Under the pieces are notes generated by a model. That model was not told the origin of the DNA. It ran no database searches and saw nothing but the letters and a program-made list of their open reading frames with translations. Below are positions 4,553 to 5,632 of a stretch of 5,632 nucleotides of DNA, in pieces (position 1 is the stretch's first letter; every line of letters begins with the position of its first letter). Origin of the DNA: Acidobacteriaceae bacterium (GTDB lineage Bacteria; Acidobacteriota; Terriglobia; Terriglobales; Acidobacteriaceae); NCBI GenBank assembly GCA_003135315.1, contig PLBD01000166.1:386-6017 (forward strand), read 5' to 3'. A program made the position numbers and the translations under genes.

Positions 4553-5216
4553 TCTCCACAATCCTCTCCACTTCCTCCACCACCTCATCAATGTTCTTGT
4601 GGGTGGTATCGACGTGAACTGCATCGGCCGCCGGCACCAGCGGCGACGCCACTCGCGTGCGGTCGCGCTCATCGCGTGCGGCAATCTCGGCCTGCACCCG
4701 CTTGGCTTCCTCGGGCGATTGCGATCCATTTTGCTGGAAGCGCCGTTCCGCGCGCACCATCTGATCGGCATCAAGAAATATCTTCACTTCGGCGTTGGGA
4801 AACACGGCCGTGCCGATATCGCGGCCTTCCATCACCACGCCGCCATTGGCGCCCAATTGCCGCTGACGCGCCACCATCACCTGCCGCACCGTCGGATGCG
4901 ACGAAACTCGCGACGCGGCTGCCGTCACATCAGGCTCGCGAATGCGTCGCGAAACATCCTGCCCATCCATCACCACGCGATTTCCGTCCCCGCTCGGCTC
5001 GAGTTGGATCACGGATTTTTCCGCCAACTGCCGCAGCGCTTCGGCATCGTCCAGCGGTACCTGCTGCTCCATCGCTTTCAGCGCCAGCGCGCGATACATT
5101 GCGCCGCTCTCCAGGTTGATGTAGCCCAGCTTCTTCGCCAGGCGCGCGGCAATTGTGCTCTTGCCCGATCCCGCCGGGCCGTCAATCGCGATCACCAGCT
5201 TGCGCGCCGCGCTCAT
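4536..5216 (-). CDS. cmk: Cytidylate kinase
   Basis: This 226-residue protein has the normal length for bacterial CMP kinase, which transfers phosphate from ATP to CMP or dCMP in pyrimidine nucleotide salvage and synthesis in the cytoplasm. The P-loop is GPAGSGKS (13-20). LESGAMYRALAL (35-46) is the conserved segment after it. The NMP-binding insert carries the usual IREPDV and SSHPTVR motifs (about 93-111). GGVVMEGRDIGTAVFPNAEVK (starting about 125) is the diagnostic CMP-kinase block, and a lid RDERDRTR (about 181-188) is followed by PLVPAADAVHVDT. All key residues appear intact. The ATG at 5216 overlaps the TGA of the upstream gene as ATGA and has no strong ribosome binding site, so translation is probably coupled. 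The C-terminal VASG and the stop are formed by the heptamer repeat. Confidence 0.98.
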   Translation of the reverse strand: MSAARKLVIAIDGPAGSGKSTIAARLAKKLGYINLESGAMYRALALKAMEQQVPLDDAEALRQLAEKSVIQLEPSGDGNRVVMDGQDVSRRIREPDVTAAASRVSSHPTVRQVMVARQRQLGANGGVVMEGRDIGTAVFPNAEVKIFLDADQMVRAERRFQQNGSQSPEEAKRVQAEIAARDERDRTRVASPLVPAADAVHVDTTHKNIDEVVEEVERIVERVASG

Positions 5217-5632
5217 TCGGTGACAGGGCCCTTGCTGGGTGGTTTTCTGTTGCGGGGTGCCAGGGACCTTCTTGGACGCCGCTGCACCAGCGGCATGCCC
5301 GGCCGCGGCGGAAACGCTTCGAATTTCGCCCTCGGCGTGAACTCGTATGCCGGCTGCTCCTGTAGCGAGGAAACTTGCAGCATCACGCGTCCCTCGACAT
5401 GAACGAAGTTGAGTTCGCGCGCCGCCTGCAACGCGTTGATGGCTTCACGCACGCGGGCACGGCTCGTGAGCTTGGAGAAAAATTCCTCCACTTCCTGTTG
5501 CTGCGCCGCTAATACACAATCAAGATATTTGGAAACCAATGCCGTCAGCGACTCGGCTACCGAGAGTTGCGTGCCTTTCTTGACCGCATCCGGCGACCAG
5601 CGGAACAGCACGTCCCAGAACACGCCCTCGTC
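5213..5632 (-). CDS. Unrecognised protein upstream of cmk, C-terminal part
   Basis: The frame is open to the window edge (first visible residues DEGVFWDVLFRWS) and ends at TGA 5215-5213, giving 139 visible residues. A GTG at 5623 could be read as a start, but the open frame before it suggests the gene continues outside. A mostly helical segment (about 20-75, with VEEFFSKLTSRARVREAINAL) is followed by a short beta-like stretch (NFVHVEGRVMLQV), which could be a winged-helix-type fold. The tail is Pro/Arg-rich (RRPRRSLAPRNRKPP) and probably disordered or nucleic-acid binding. It overlaps cmk by ATGA and is co-transcribed with it. A ScpA-like C-terminus was considered because scp genes often neighbour cmk, but the match is too weak to name it. 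Confidence 0.8.
   Translation of the reverse strand, partial: DEGVFWDVLFRWSPDAVKKGTQLSVAESLTALVSKYLDCVLAAQQQEVEEFFSKLTSRARVREAINALQAARELNFVHVEGRVMLQVSSLQEQPAYEFTPRAKFEAFPPRPGMPLVQRRPRRSLAPRNRKPPSKGPVTE

Noticed and set aside
4365..5402. 345-codon plus-strand open frame antisense to cmk
   Set aside because: cmk on the minus strand is certain from its P-loop and CMP-kinase motifs. The plus frame is rich in His and Arg and has no family pattern.
1..5632. CRISPR array, insertion sequence or integrase
   Set aside because: No regularly spaced repeats with unique spacers, no transposase or recombinase motifs and no long terminal inverted repeats were seen.

Overview
The window looks like a chromosomal segment from a GC-rich, Gram-negative-type soil bacterium, most probably an acidobacterium (Terriglobia-like). 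The basis is family-level pattern recognition: tandem LiaI/LiaF-like (DUF5668) membrane genes followed by a DUF4097 gene, an Rhs core written in the acidobacterial style (SPDW, then EPVPY, then DDPQSLNLY), and GC-rich hairpin and heptamer repeats between genes. No rRNA or other taxonomic marker is present, so this placement is an inference.

Left block (1-2195, + strand): a compact three-gene operon. All three genes encode the same two-helix LiaI/LiaF-like membrane hairpin. The first gene enters from outside the window. The second has a CxCxxC N-terminus and a proline-rich tail. The third carries a large DUF4097 beta-repeat domain behind its membrane segments. The likely theme is an envelope-associated sensing or scaffold system, but no function can be assigned from sequence alone.

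Middle block (2196-4535): a small accessory island between two convergent conserved units. It starts with a 7-bp tandem repeat and a cluster of GC-rich hairpins (2196-2510). Next, on the minus strand, come a four-helix membrane protein (2511-2903) and, immediately upstream of it in the same operon, a 5'-truncated Rhs gene (2912-3871). The Rhs fragment keeps the end of the Rhs core and a C-terminal Cys/His amidase-like (NlpC/P60 or CHAP-type) domain. The pair reads as an orphan Rhs toxin tip with a candidate membrane immunity protein. Beyond lies a gene-poor stretch (3872-4254) with a strong 13-bp hairpin and a perfect 8-bp dyad. A small plus-strand gene follows (4255-4509), whose 83-residue reading frame is cut by a single in-frame TAA.

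Right block (4536-5632, - strand): cytidylate kinase (cmk), overlapped by ATGA with an unrecognised upstream gene that runs off the window. The last codons and the stop of cmk lie inside a second tract of the same heptamer repeat seen after the left operon. The two tracts therefore sit at both 3' boundaries of the island in inverted orientation. The most interesting points are the Rhs tip/immunity candidate, the nonsense-interrupted small gene and the shared heptamer tracts.
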